The notes beneath the pieces were generated by a model that saw only the letters and a program-made list of their open reading frames with translations, had not been told where the DNA came from and searched no databases. Source: a virus. Taken from it: DNA of 35,292 bases. A program made the position numbers and the translations under genes. Shown here one piece after another: positions 14,746 to 22,628 of the stretch. Within the stretch, counting starts at the first letter, position 1. Every line of letters starts with the position of its first letter. The stretch lies in the IMG/VR virus record IMGVR_UViG_3300028557_001663, positions 1 through 35,292 of that record. One strand, 5' to 3'.

Positions 14746-16579
14746 AACAATAGAAGAAAAATATAAAGTATTGGACCAAATAAGTCATGTATTATTGAGA
14801 CCAGGTACATATGTAGGCTCTAATAAACCAAATACATCCTTAAAATGGATAATAGATAATAATAAAATGGTTAGGAAGGAAATTACTATCGTACCATCTT
14901 TTTTAAAAATAATAGATGAAATAGTTGTAAATAGTGTGGATGAATCGAAAAGAGAAGGTTCTAAATTAAATACTATTAAAATTAATATTAAAAATGATAT
15001 TATATCTGTATGGGATAATGGTGGTATTGAAGTTGTAATACACAAAGACCATAATTTATACCTACCTGAGGTTTTATTTGGGACTCTCCTTTCTGGTAGC
15101 AATTACGATGATTCAGAAGATAGAGTTGTAGCAGGCACCAATGGACTTGGTCAAAAATTAACTAACATATTCTCAAAAAAATTCACTATATCAACTTGTG
15201 ATGGTAAAAATCACTACTCTCAAACATTCTCAAATAATATGAGAGATAGAACTGTTGCGGAAATAAAAAAGTCTAAAAACTCACATACTGAAATTACTTT
15301 TAAACCTGATTTTGAAAAATTTGGATTAGAAGAAATTAATCAAGATCATTTTAAAATGATTGAAAAAAGAATTTATGACTTAGCTGCTTGTAACCCACAT
15401 ATAAAGATATATTTTAATAATGAATTAATAAATATAAAATCTTTCGAGGACTATGTTAAATTATATAAATCCAAGTATTTTTATGAAACAAATAAAGATA
15501 AATCTTGGTCTATAGCAGTTGCACCAACTTCAGAAGGATTTCAACAAATATCATTTGTTAATTCAACTGATACTTATGATGGTGGGTCTCACGTTGATTA
15601 TATCTTAAATCAGATCATATCTGAGATGAGAGAATTCTTTCAGAAAAAACATAAAGTAGATGTAAAACCATCTGAGTTTAAGAATCATATTTCAATTTTT
15701 ATTAACTCTACGGTTGTTAATCCAAGTTTTTCATCTCAAACAAAAGAAAAACTTATTACAGAGGTTAAAGATTTTGGATATACATATCAAGTACCTGAGA
15801 AATTAATTAAATCAATTTTAAAATCTGAAATAGTTGACTCTATACTTGACTGGGTTCAACAAAAGAAAAGCGCTGATGATAGTAAATTAGCTCGTGAATT
15901 GAATAAGAATCTATCTAAAATTAAAGTTGAAAAGCTAATTGATGCTAAAAATAAAGATAGATGGAAATGCTCAATGGGTATATTTGAAGGTGATTCAGCG
16001 ATATCTGCTTTTAGAAAGTATAGAGAGCCACAATTTATGGGAGCGTTTGCACTTAAAGGTAAATTCACAAATGTATCTGAATTAACGAATCAAAAGTTAG
16101 TTCAAAATAATGAAGTTGTTAATTTGATGGCATCTTTAGGTTTAAAACTAGGACAAAAACCAGATTTAAGAGATTTAAGATATGGTAAAATATTCTTTTA
16201 TGTTGATGCTGATGTTGATGGTAATTCTATTGCTGGACTTCTCTTAAACTTCTTTAATAAGTACTGGCCAGATTTGTTTGATAGAAATATGGTTTATAAA
16301 GTTGAAACACCTATTGTAGTTTCTATAAATAAGAAATCAAAGAAGAAGTTATTATTCTATACACAAACTGAATATAATGAGTGGTCTTTAAAAGAAGATT
16401 TAAAACTTTGGGAGATTAAATATAAGAAAGGTCTTGCGGCACTTGTTGATGATGAGTATCAAGAGATTATAAATAATCCAAAATTGACAAAGATTACTAA
16501 AGATGAATTATCTGATGAGTATTTAGATATCTGGTTTGGTAAAAATTCAGAACTTAGAAAAAATCAAATATTGAACTAA
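14732..16579 (+). CDS. 39: DNA topoisomerase II large (ATPase) subunit, T4 gp39/gp60-like, one piece
   Basis: A 615-residue type IIA topoisomerase B subunit. GHKL ATPase motifs: DEIVVNS with Glu63/Asn67, DNGG at 95-98, and GTNGLGQK at 135-142. The transducer region follows, then the Toprim domain with FEGDSA (Glu419) and DADVDG at 492-497. In T4 this subunit is split into gp39 and gp60; here it is continuous and spans the combined length. Its partner is the gp52-like subunit at 11975. The ATG lies 14 bases inside the 3' end of the interrupted homing endonuclease, and its stop overlaps the next start (TAATG), so it is embedded in a rightward operon. No own promoter is clear. Confidence 0.94.
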   Translation: MGKVKTIEEKYKVLDQISHVLLRPGTYVGSNKPNTSLKWIIDNNKMVRKEITIVPSFLKIIDEIVVNSVDESKREGSKLNTIKINIKNDIISVWDNGGIEVVIHKDHNLYLPEVLFGTLLSGSNYDDSEDRVVAGTNGLGQKLTNIFSKKFTISTCDGKNHYSQTFSNNMRDRTVAEIKKSKNSHTEITFKPDFEKFGLEEINQDHFKMIEKRIYDLAACNPHIKIYFNNELINIKSFEDYVKLYKSKYFYETNKDKSWSIAVAPTSEGFQQISFVNSTDTYDGGSHVDYILNQIISEMREFFQKKHKVDVKPSEFKNHISIFINSTVVNPSFSSQTKEKLITEVKDFGYTYQVPEKLIKSILKSEIVDSILDWVQQKKSADDSKLARELNKNLSKIKVEKLIDAKNKDRWKCSMGIFEGDSAISAFRKYREPQFMGAFALKGKFTNVSELTNQKLVQNNEVVNLMASLGLKLGQKPDLRDLRYGKIFFYVDADVDGNSIAGLLLNFFNKYWPDLFDRNMVYKVETPIVVSINKKSKKKLLFYTQTEYNEWSLKEDLKLWEIKYKKGLAALVDDEYQEIINNPKLTKITKDELSDEYLDIWFGKNSELRKNQILN

Positions 16580-17028
16580 TGCCACTACCACATTATCCAA
16601 GTTCAGTATCAGCGGCAATAGAACCGATTTATTCAAACCTTTTTGAGTTTGTATTAATTACAGAGAATTATCATATGAAAGAATTAACTTATGAACTATC
16701 ATATGTCAATACTATTGATGAAAATAAAATTCATATTAGTTTTCTAATTGATACAACACATTTTAAACATTTAAATTTTGATAATTTCCTCAAAGATATT
16801 AAATGTGTTATTCATATGTCACATGATAAACTAGGTAATATTCTTAATCAATTCCTAATTGGTGTTAAATTTATAAAATCAGAAATAAATTTCACACACG
16901 ATGATTCTAAAATATTAGAAGTTAAATTAGATCTAGATAATATTTCTAGTGAGGAAATCACTGTTACGGTTGATGATATTTACATAAAATCCATTCAAAG
17001 GGATTATAAGTTGAAAAGTTTAATATAA
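16579..17028 (+). CDS. Hypothetical protein, 149 aa, possibly virion structural
   Basis: Starts MPLPHYPSSVSAAIEPIYSN with its ATG overlapping the topoisomerase stop by one base. The predicted content is nearly all beta, with ISFLIDTTHF, GVKFIKSEINF and ITVTVDDIYI. The N-terminal pattern (proline-rich start, then IEP-I-Y-x-NLFEF) resembles phage tail-tube or baseplate proteins, but no diagnostic motif is visible and the similarity could be superficial. Translational coupling to a replication enzyme is unusual for a structural protein. Function unknown. Confidence 0.6.
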   Translation: MPLPHYPSSVSAAIEPIYSNLFEFVLITENYHMKELTYELSYVNTIDENKIHISFLIDTTHFKHLNFDNFLKDIKCVIHMSHDKLGNILNQFLIGVKFIKSEINFTHDDSKILEVKLDLDNISSEEITVTVDDIYIKSIQRDYKLKSLI

Positions 17029-17041
17029 TTTATTATATTTG
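17011..17041 (+). promoter_or_regulatory. Bacteroidota-type promoter, TTG-N20-TATATTTG
   Basis: TTG at 17011-17013, 20 bases, then TATATTTG at 17034-17041. The -7 box ends 6 bases before the ATG at 17048, predicting a leaderless or nearly leaderless transcript. It lies partly inside the end of the preceding gene. Confidence 0.65.
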
Positions 17042-17047
17042 TGGGTT

Positions 17048-17383
17048 ATGCGAACTCGCGCTTGGAGAAGATATAAGTTAGAGGTGATCGTCAAGAGAAG
17101 ACTTAAAAGGTTTAACTCTGAGAGTAGTTGGTGGCGCTATATTACACCAAATAACGATAAAATTAAAAATCCTATCTGGTCTGATGAAATTGGGTCAGAA
17201 GATTCTCATTTCTATAAAACTGGTGTGACAAGAAGACATGATAGTAGATATGAGAATAAATATTCACCTAATCGTAAATATTCATATTATAGAGATAAAA
17301 AAAAGAGAGGAGATTCTCTTGGAACTCGCGAGGCTGATAAAAGACAATTCTTAAAAATACTTAAAGAAAATGGACTTAGATAG
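17048..17383 (+). CDS. Hypothetical basic protein, 111 aa
   Basis: The frame extends 9 bases upstream through a TTG, but the ATG at 17048 is the natural start (MRTRAWRRYKLEVIVKRRLK). The protein is strongly basic and aromatic, with YYRDKKKRGDSLGTREADKR near the end; this tail looks conserved and could contact RNA or DNA. The start of the gene is noticeably richer in G+C (GCGAACTCGCGCTTGG) than its surroundings. A promoter at 17011-17041 ends 6 bases before the ATG. The TAG stop overlaps the next gene by 14 bases. No family is named with confidence. Confidence 0.7.
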   Translation: MRTRAWRRYKLEVIVKRRLKRFNSESSWWRYITPNNDKIKNPIWSDEIGSEDSHFYKTGVTRRHDSRYENKYSPNRKYSYYRDKKKRGDSLGTREADKRQFLKILKENGLR

Positions 17384-17900
17384 TATTATACCAAATAATA
17401 GTGACTGGAAAGTATCCAAAAACAGGATCTTTAAGAAAAATATTGCTTGGATTCCTATATTTGATATCGTTGATGATAATTTGATATACATATTTCTAGA
17501 TCTTAGAATGTCTAAGGATATTTTAAAAGTAGTTAAGAATTTACAAAAAACAGATATTGAGTTTTATTTTATATCACCACTTTTTGCTGATCCAGGATTT
17601 AATGGAGATTTCAATGTAATAAATATTACAAACTATCTTAAAGATTATTCTAAGTCACAATTTTATGATGGGTTTGAGAAAATAGAATTTGATTTTATTG
17701 GAAATTTGATAGAATATTGTAAAAAAGAAAATTGTATTGAGTTAGTAAAAGATATATACTTAGAAGTTAATAAAGAGGTTCAGAATAAATTTTGGGATCA
17801 CTATGCTAACAAACAATATTTTAAAACAAAAAGAGAAGATATAAGAGAAACATTTAATCAATTGTATAGAGATATACAACTACAACAGATACTAAGATGA
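17370..17900 (+). CDS. Hypothetical protein, 176 aa
   Basis: Alpha/beta protein starting MDLDSIIPNNSDWKVSKNRI, with a strand-rich middle (NLIYIFLDLRM; DIEFYFISPLF) and a helical C-terminal half ending in LYRDIQLQQILR. It overlaps both neighbours (14 bases upstream, 4 bases downstream), placing it firmly in the rightward operon between the topoisomerase and the FEN nuclease. No motif is recognised. Confidence 0.68.
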   Translation: MDLDSIIPNNSDWKVSKNRIFKKNIAWIPIFDIVDDNLIYIFLDLRMSKDILKVVKNLQKTDIEFYFISPLFADPGFNGDFNVINITNYLKDYSKSQFYDGFEKIEFDFIGNLIEYCKKENCIELVKDIYLEVNKEVQNKFWDHYANKQYFKTKREDIRETFNQLYRDIQLQQILR

Positions 17901-18154
17901 TGAATCACGAACAAAGAGAAATATTAGAAGATGGTGATTATTTTGAATGGTCGGACTACTATGAGTATGATTACTTTTTTGAATACGATTACTATAGTGA
18001 TGATGTATCATATGAAAGAAAGGAGAACGGATTAGTAGATTGGTCTGAAGAAATACCAGTTGCCGTTAAGAGACAGCATAAAATTGATGAAATTCTAGGA
18101 AATTTAGATGATAAATCGAATAGCTTAGATAAATTCTGGCCAAAAGACGAATGA
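17897..18154 (+). CDS. Hypothetical acidic Tyr-rich protein, 85 aa
   Basis: Very acidic and aromatic: the first 40 residues contain many Asp/Glu and Tyr (DYFEWSDYYEYDYFFEYD). The start overlaps the previous stop (ATGATGA), leaving two possible initiator Met codons. An acidic low-complexity N-terminus of this kind could mimic DNA or bind a basic partner, but that is speculation. A short hairpin (AGTTTT/AAAACT, 18155-18172) follows the stop. The family is unknown. Confidence 0.6.
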   Translation: MMNHEQREILEDGDYFEWSDYYEYDYFFEYDYYSDDVSYERKENGLVDWSEEIPVAVKRQHKIDEILGNLDDKSNSLDKFWPKDE

Positions 18155-18214
18155 AGTTTTTATTTGAAAACTAAAAGTATTTTGCTCACTATAAAGTAAA
18201 ATATAACAATTTCA

Positions 18215-19198
18215 ATGTTACTAAACTTAATAATAGACGGCAATTACATACTTTCAAGATTAGTTTTTACATTACATAAGAATAATCTTTTATATGGTGC
18301 TCTTAGTCAATCTTTAGAAAATACAATTGTAAGCTACAAAAAGCTTTATCCATTCACCAACATTTATCTAGTATCCGATTCAAAAGAAAAATCTTGGAGA
18401 AAGAATTTAAATAGTAATTATAAAGCTACTAGAAAAAAAGATACTGATATTGATTGGTCTTTTGTTTATAAGGTTTATGATGAATTTAAACAAAATATAA
18501 AAGGTGCTAGAATTTTAGAGTCACCAAGAATAGAAGGTGATGATTGGATTGCATTTCTAGTTCATAAAAATAATCAAAATAATCAATCAAATTTCATAGT
18601 ATCTAATGACTATGATATTAAGCAATTGATAAAATTTGATATTGAAAATGAGTGGATAAATTTCATGAGTAATGAAATGTATAATCAGGAGAAGATATTT
18701 TTGCCTAAAAACTATCAAATATTTATAAATAAAATCCAAGGTAAATCAAATGATGATATTTTCAATTTAAATGATAATACAGAATTTTTAAACCTAATGT
18801 TTAGATTTATAAATAAATATAATTTAAATGAAATTGACTCAATTGAGTCACTAATGATTAAAATTATATCTGGTGATACAAGTGATAATATTCAATCAGT
18901 ATATCAAACAAGTAAATCTGGTAAAGTTAGAGGAATTGGTGCCAAGGGAGCTCAATCTGTATATGATTCATATCTAGTAGAATTTGGCGAACCGTCTTTA
19001 CAAGATCCCGATTTGTTTGAAAACATAGCGGATATTATCTGTGAGAAAAAGAAAGTATCTAAGACTAATATACAACCAATAGTATCAAGAATTCAAGAAA
19101 ATATGAAACTTATTGATCTAAGAGTATATAACTTTCCACCGGAAATTGTAGATAGTATGAATAATGTTTATAACCAAAATATAGTATGGCAGAGTTAA
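18215..19198 (+). CDS. rnh: RNase H / 5'-3' exonuclease of FEN family, T4 rnh-like
   Basis: A 327-residue protein, near the 305 of T4 RNase H. Metal-ligand motifs of the FEN/5'-nuclease family are in order: NLIIDGN (Asp8), SDSKEKSWRKN followed by YKATRKK (arch basic residues), EGDDWIA (Glu107, Asp109, Asp110), SNDYD (132, 134), and SGDTSDN (221, 224). GIGAKGA at 240-246 is a helix-hairpin-helix that grips duplex DNA. It would remove RNA primers and flaps from Okazaki fragments at the fork. The start is the only ATG close to the first motif. It overlaps the next gene by 13 bases. Confidence 0.9.
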   Translation: MLLNLIIDGNYILSRLVFTLHKNNLLYGALSQSLENTIVSYKKLYPFTNIYLVSDSKEKSWRKNLNSNYKATRKKDTDIDWSFVYKVYDEFKQNIKGARILESPRIEGDDWIAFLVHKNNQNNQSNFIVSNDYDIKQLIKFDIENEWINFMSNEMYNQEKIFLPKNYQIFINKIQGKSNDDIFNLNDNTEFLNLMFRFINKYNLNEIDSIESLMIKIISGDTSDNIQSVYQTSKSGKVRGIGAKGAQSVYDSYLVEFGEPSLQDPDLFENIADIICEKKKVSKTNIQPIVSRIQENMKLIDLRVYNFPPEIVDSMNNVYNQNIVWQS

Positions 19199-19578
19199 TA
19201 GATGTTGCAAATGCGATGTTTAGAAATAAGAAAGATTGGAAAAATATAACCGATTTAGATAAAGAGAAATTCTTTTTTATCTTTAATCGGTATTTTTCTA
19301 AAAAATATACAACAAAATCACAATTATTAAATAATAAGAATGTGGATAAAAGTACATCACTAGATTTGTGGTATTACTTTATGTTGGATAAACCATACCC
19401 TAATTGGTTTTGGTCAAAAAGTCCTAAGTTTGAAAAAACTGATATACCTGATAGTGATTTCAAATTACTTTTCCTAAAACTAGGACTTAATAAAGAACAA
19501 GATCTAATATATTTATTGGATAACTATCCAGATTTGATACAAGAAGAATTAAAATTTTACAAAACAAAAATAAAATAA
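19186..19578 (+). CDS. Putative clamp-loader small subunit, T4 gp62-like
   Basis: A 130-residue helical protein. The segment NAMFRNKKDW, then FFFIFNRYFSKKY, then LWYYFMLDKPYPNWFWSK follows the pattern of phage clamp-loader A subunits (K-x-x-W, N-R-x-x-S, a short helix, then a W-K close to the end). T4 gp62 itself is longer (187) and very divergent, so this is a pattern-level assignment. Overlap with the FEN nuclease upstream supports a replisome role. If correct, a gp44-like ATPase and gp45-like clamp should lie elsewhere in the genome. It could instead be an unrelated small helical protein. Confidence 0.5.
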   Translation: MAELIDVANAMFRNKKDWKNITDLDKEKFFFIFNRYFSKKYTTKSQLLNNKNVDKSTSLDLWYYFMLDKPYPNWFWSKSPKFEKTDIPDSDFKLLFLKLGLNKEQDLIYLLDNYPDLIQEELKFYKTKIK

Positions 19579-19579
19579 T

Positions 19580-20119
19580 ATGGCAGAATCGATGAATTGG
19601 TACGCAATTAGAACTCAAAATAACAGAGAACGTAGTGTTTTTGAGAAATTAAATCTAGAGATTATTAGATCCGGATTAAATGATGTTATCGGAAGACACA
19701 TAATCCCAACTGAAAAGGTTTTTAGTGTTAAAAATGGTAAAAAAATAGCTAAAGAAAAGATTATCTATCCAGGATATTTATTTCTCGAAACCTCAGCCGT
19801 TGGTGAGATTAATAACTTTTTAAAAGGTATAAATGGTGCCGCTGGGTTTGTTAAAAGTAAATCAGGTGATATCACTCCATTAAAAGAGTTCGAGGTTACT
19901 AGAATGATTAAAGATCAAGATACTAATGATAATATAACTACATCTACAAGTTTGTTCTCAAAGGGTGAGGAAATTAAGGTTACCGAAGGAGCATTCTCAA
20001 CTTTTAAAGGCACGATAACATCAGTAGATTCTGAAAAACAAAAGATAAAAGTTGAAATTTTGATTTTCTCAAGACCAACTGAAGTTGAGTTAGATTTCCT
20101 TCAAGTAGAAAGGATGTAA
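19580..20119 (+). CDS. nusG: NusG-family transcription factor, full length with KOW domain
   Basis: A 179-residue protein, almost the length of bacterial NusG (181 in E. coli). The NGN domain covers about 5-105 (MNWYAIRTQNNRERSVFEKL; IIYPGYLFLE; GFVKS), and the KOW domain about 120-178 (FSKGEEIKVTEGAFSTFKGT, then a final ELDFLQVE). NusG binds the RNA polymerase clamp and increases processivity or couples to Rho. A phage copy could displace the host protein to bias termination or support antitermination of long phage operons. It starts one base after the previous stop. Confidence 0.9.
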   Translation: MAESMNWYAIRTQNNRERSVFEKLNLEIIRSGLNDVIGRHIIPTEKVFSVKNGKKIAKEKIIYPGYLFLETSAVGEINNFLKGINGAAGFVKSKSGDITPLKEFEVTRMIKDQDTNDNITTSTSLFSKGEEIKVTEGAFSTFKGTITSVDSEKQKIKVEILIFSRPTEVELDFLQVERM

Positions 20120-20124
20120 ATGGA

Positions 20125-20334
20125 ATGAGAGAATTTGATAAAGAACTTTTAGATAAAATAATTAAAGCGTCCAATATAATTTCTCTAAAGTCAAGAGGTG
20201 CTGGTGCTAGCTGGATGGTGGCGTCGGCAGCTGTTGCTGCATCAATTTTTTCAATAAATAATAGTGATAAAATTTCGAAAATTTCGAAAATATTGAAAAA
20301 TATAAAAGAAGATGATAGATGTAAAAATATTTGA
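20125..20334 (+). CDS. Small membrane-like protein, 69 aa
   Basis: A short protein with a charged helical N-terminus (MREFDKELLDKIIKASNIIS), one small-residue-rich hydrophobic stretch (GASWMVASAAVAASIFS, about 27-43) and a lysine-rich tail. The hydrophobic segment is short for a membrane helix but plausible. The DNA encoding it, GCTGGTGCTAGCTGG, is more GC-rich than its surroundings. It overlaps the next gene by 23 bases. Function unknown. Confidence 0.55.
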   Translation: MREFDKELLDKIIKASNIISLKSRGAGASWMVASAAVAASIFSINNSDKISKISKILKNIKEDDRCKNI

Positions 20335-20788
20335 TTCTAAAGAAGAAGTATCAGTTTATGTAAATGATGATATTGATTTCACTGCATTAAAAATATTATA
20401 TGATAATTGTCTAAGAGTAGGATCTTCCGATAACTTAAATATAACTGTAGCTACTGTTCATCCAAGCCTTTGGTTTGGTGAACTTTTTGAGTATATACAA
20501 AAATCAGTGAAATTAGTTCCAAAGATGCCAACATTTCAATTAATGAAAATTGAAAATAATCAATTATTCTCTTATAATAAATGTGTAGAAACATTGGAAT
20601 TTAATTCAGATGAAGATTTAAAAAAATTCTTTGAAGAAGATTGTAAATATAAATCACTTGCGATGTTCTCAATCTGTAAATATTTAGATATGAGAAATCT
20701 TTCAATATCTTGGAGAATTAGATGTGTTGATATTCTAACTAAAGAAGAAATGCGTGATAAAAAGTTAGATAGTATTATTAATATATAG
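20312..20788 (+). CDS. Hypothetical protein, 158 aa
   Basis: Acidic alpha/beta protein starting MIDVKIFDSKEEVSVYVNDD and ending in a helical basic stretch with TKEEMRDKKLDS. No catalytic motif, signal or membrane segment. Part of the rightward run after NusG. The stop is TAG, eight bases before the hairpin at 20796-20840. Confidence 0.65.
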   Translation: MIDVKIFDSKEEVSVYVNDDIDFTALKILYDNCLRVGSSDNLNITVATVHPSLWFGELFEYIQKSVKLVPKMPTFQLMKIENNQLFSYNKCVETLEFNSDEDLKKFFEEDCKYKSLAMFSICKYLDMRNLSISWRIRCVDILTKEEMRDKKLDSIINI

Positions 20789-20795
20789 TATATTA

Positions 20796-20840
20796 AGTTT
20801 TAATCAGGTGTTGAGTGATGTGTGTTAGGTGATTAAAACT
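20796..20840 (+). promoter_or_regulatory. Perfect 11-bp inverted repeat between genes (RNA hairpin)
   Basis: AGTTTTAATCA (20796-20806) and TGATTAAAACT (20830-20840) are perfect complements flanking a 23-base G/T-rich loop. No T-tract follows, so a simple intrinsic terminator is unlikely. An RNA processing site, a protein-binding site or a regulator of the next gene are alternatives. Confidence 0.45.
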
Positions 20841-20882
20841 CAAAATATAATATTTTTATGGCCTCGGAGAGTTATATATGTA

Positions 20883-21155
20883 ATGAAGAAGATAAACAGA
20901 CCGCGCCTAGCGACCGTATTTCTAATCATCGCGATGTACCTAAACCCACTAGGATTCGACGTGATTCAATTGATTTTAATCAAATTAACAGGTTCCTTAT
21001 TAAATGCGAACTTGGTATTATATTGCCTTGCAGCGTTATTTTTTGGATTATATTTTTACTTCTCAGGTAATAATCCTATTAAAGAAGTTAAAGATATTAT
21101 AAAAAGTATTTATTATGATAAAATAAAACATTTTAAATACAAAGGTTGGTGGTAA
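20883..21155 (+). CDS. Small membrane protein, 90 aa
   Basis: The frame is open from a GTG at 20829, but the ATG at 20883 is preferred because it is preceded by GGAGAG 13 bases upstream and the upstream part overlaps the hairpin at 20796-20840. The protein has two predicted membrane helices (LATVFLIIAMYLN region; ANLVLYCLAALFFGLYFYF) and a basic cytosolic tail ending in KGWW. The first half is coded by unusually GC-rich DNA (ACCGCGCCTAGCGACC), and a second overlapping frame (20858-21070) is also open there. I take this frame as the real one because its hydrophobic pattern is coherent. Function unknown. Confidence 0.6.
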   Translation: MKKINRPRLATVFLIIAMYLNPLGFDVIQLILIKLTGSLLNANLVLYCLAALFFGLYFYFSGNNPIKEVKDIIKSIYYDKIKHFKYKGWW

Positions 21156-21168
21156 ATCAATTGAACTA

Positions 21169-21179
21169 TTTAATATATA
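21169..21179 (+). promoter_or_regulatory. Late-type promoter element TTTAATATATA
   Basis: Exact element ending 4 bases before the ATG at 21184. Confidence 0.5.
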
Positions 21180-21183
21180 CTTT

Positions 21184-21747
21184 ATGAAAATTATTAAATT
21201 CAACCAATTCTTAAACGAAAATGTATATGATTCACCAGAAGAATACATTAAGATAAGACTATCTAAACTAAAATCAAAGATAGAGAAATATTTTGAATCT
21301 GTAGAATCACCAGATGATGAAGATGAGTTAATTAAAATGAGCGATGCTCTAAAAAGAGGTAAAGAACAAGAAAGTAAGAAATCAAAACTATCTTTAGCTG
21401 AGTTAGGACTTAAACTAGAATCATCAGAATTTAGTAAATATTCAGCAATAAATGATAGTATTAAATTTATATTCACAGATTCTGAAGCGAGATATGATTT
21501 ATATATAACAATTCCTTTAGATTTAGCAATTCCAAAAGACAAAACTAAAGACTTCACTGATAAAGATATTAAAAGTTGTTTTGTTAAATTTAAAAAGTAT
21601 GAATTAGAAAACTTTACATTAGTCGGTCATATTTCCAAAAATACAGAAATTGACTCTATTGATGAAGACTTCATAGTGGATTTGAAAATTGAACTTGATG
21701 ATGAGTTTAACACAGATATTGAAAAAATTGAGATCGAAACTGAATAA
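21184..21747 (+). CDS. Hypothetical acidic protein with T4-like capsid-targeting N-terminus, 187 aa
   Basis: Begins MKIIKFNQFLNENVYDSPEE. The F-N-Q-F-L-N-E core matches the T4 internal-protein targeting peptide (Y-Q-E-F-I-A-E) position by position, including the I/L-x-E where the T4 prohead protease cuts. The rest is an acidic, lysine-rich helix followed by a beta-rich domain (YDLYITIPLDLAI; VDLKIELDDEF). The late-type promoter directly before the start fits late expression. I infer a protein packaged inside the head; its activity is unknown. Confidence 0.7.
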   Translation: MKIIKFNQFLNENVYDSPEEYIKIRLSKLKSKIEKYFESVESPDDEDELIKMSDALKRGKEQESKKSKLSLAELGLKLESSEFSKYSAINDSIKFIFTDSEARYDLYITIPLDLAIPKDKTKDFTDKDIKSCFVKFKKYELENFTLVGHISKNTEIDSIDEDFIVDLKIELDDEFNTDIEKIEIETE

Positions 21748-21776
21748 AATTTATAAATAAAATAAAATTTAGTTTT

Positions 21777-22274
21777 ATGTATAACGTAGTAACTCGACCA
21801 TCAATAATTTTAGAATTAAAGAAATCTAAATATTACAAGCAAAGCTTGGGACTTGTGCCCACTGTGGAGAAAAATGGTGCTAGAGTATTCAATGATAAGG
21901 ATACATTTAGTCACTTCTATAATAATCAATATAATACAAACATACTTAGACAAGGCACTATTGGTGATATTACATTCTATATAGATTATTATATAAATGA
22001 AGATTTAGTTGCTATATATTTAAATACTGAGGAATTCATATTTAATTATGAACCCACGGTTGTGAAGCAAAAAGGAATCGATTTTTATCTTGGTTCTTTA
22101 TTTAAAAAACTAGAAATTGATAATGAGGAAAGAATTAAAGAAGCAGAGGGTAAAAAAATAGAAGTAAAAAAAGAAGCAAATCCAGATATTGTTTTATCAA
22201 ATCCTGGTAATGTTACTTATGATGATTTAAAAGCATACTTAGCTCAGAAAAGTCAAAATAGGATGTCATCCTAA
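21777..22274 (+). CDS. Hypothetical protein, 165 aa
   Basis: Protein starting MYNVVTRPSIILELKKSKYY, beta-rich in the middle (GTIGDITFYIDYYINEDLVA) with a charged helical tail rich in Lys/Glu and a C-terminal TYDDLKAYLAQKSQNR segment. It lies 29 bases after the tagged protein at 21184 and is probably co-transcribed. The end overlaps the convergent gene 22266-22514 by 9 bases. A virion role is possible from context only. Confidence 0.65.
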   Translation: MYNVVTRPSIILELKKSKYYKQSLGLVPTVEKNGARVFNDKDTFSHFYNNQYNTNILRQGTIGDITFYIDYYINEDLVAIYLNTEEFIFNYEPTVVKQKGIDFYLGSLFKKLEIDNEERIKEAEGKKIEVKKEANPDIVLSNPGNVTYDDLKAYLAQKSQNRMSS

Positions 22275-22514
22275 AAAATTTCTAATTAAATAATTACAAA
22301 TTTGAGACTGTGTTTCTACGTCAAAATCCTCTAGATCATAGGCAAAATCGAAGTCATTAACTATTCTGTGTAGAATAACCCTATTATCCTTTCTTCTCCA
22401 CTCTATTGTGTGAAAAAAAAGTTCATACGATATCATTATATCGATTACAACCTCATCAAGATCAATTGATAACCATTTAATAACTGGAATTATATCATCC
22501 TTTATATTTGACAT
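22266..22514 (-). CDS. Hypothetical acidic protein, 82 aa
   Basis: Small leftward ORF, acidic, alternating helix and strand (MSNIKDDIIPVIKWLSIDLD; YELFFHTIEWRRKDNRV). It is isolated between rightward genes. The region just upstream of its ATG is AT-rich (TATAATATATG) but not a clean copy of either promoter class. No family is recognised. Confidence 0.6.
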   Translation of the reverse strand: MSNIKDDIIPVIKWLSIDLDEVVIDIMISYELFFHTIEWRRKDNRVILHRIVNDFDFAYDLEDFDVETQSQICNYLIRNFLG

Positions 22515-22628
22515 ATATTATATATTTTTTCTGAAATACTAGTAAAAACAAAAGGTTTAATTTTATTAAATTTTATATATACATGTCTAATAAAATCATA
22601 TATTTGTAAAAAATTTGAATAAATGTAA

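Noticed and set aside
21063-21557. Leftward 164-residue frame opposite 21184-21747
   Set aside because: Shadow of the rightward gene: Ser/Leu-rich composition, no promoter or start context, and the opposite frame has the tag and late-type element.
22599-22606. TATATTTG as promoter of the RNA ligase
   Set aside because: The -7 box is exact but there is no TTTG or TTG 19-20 bases upstream; in such AT-rich DNA a single box is weak evidence.
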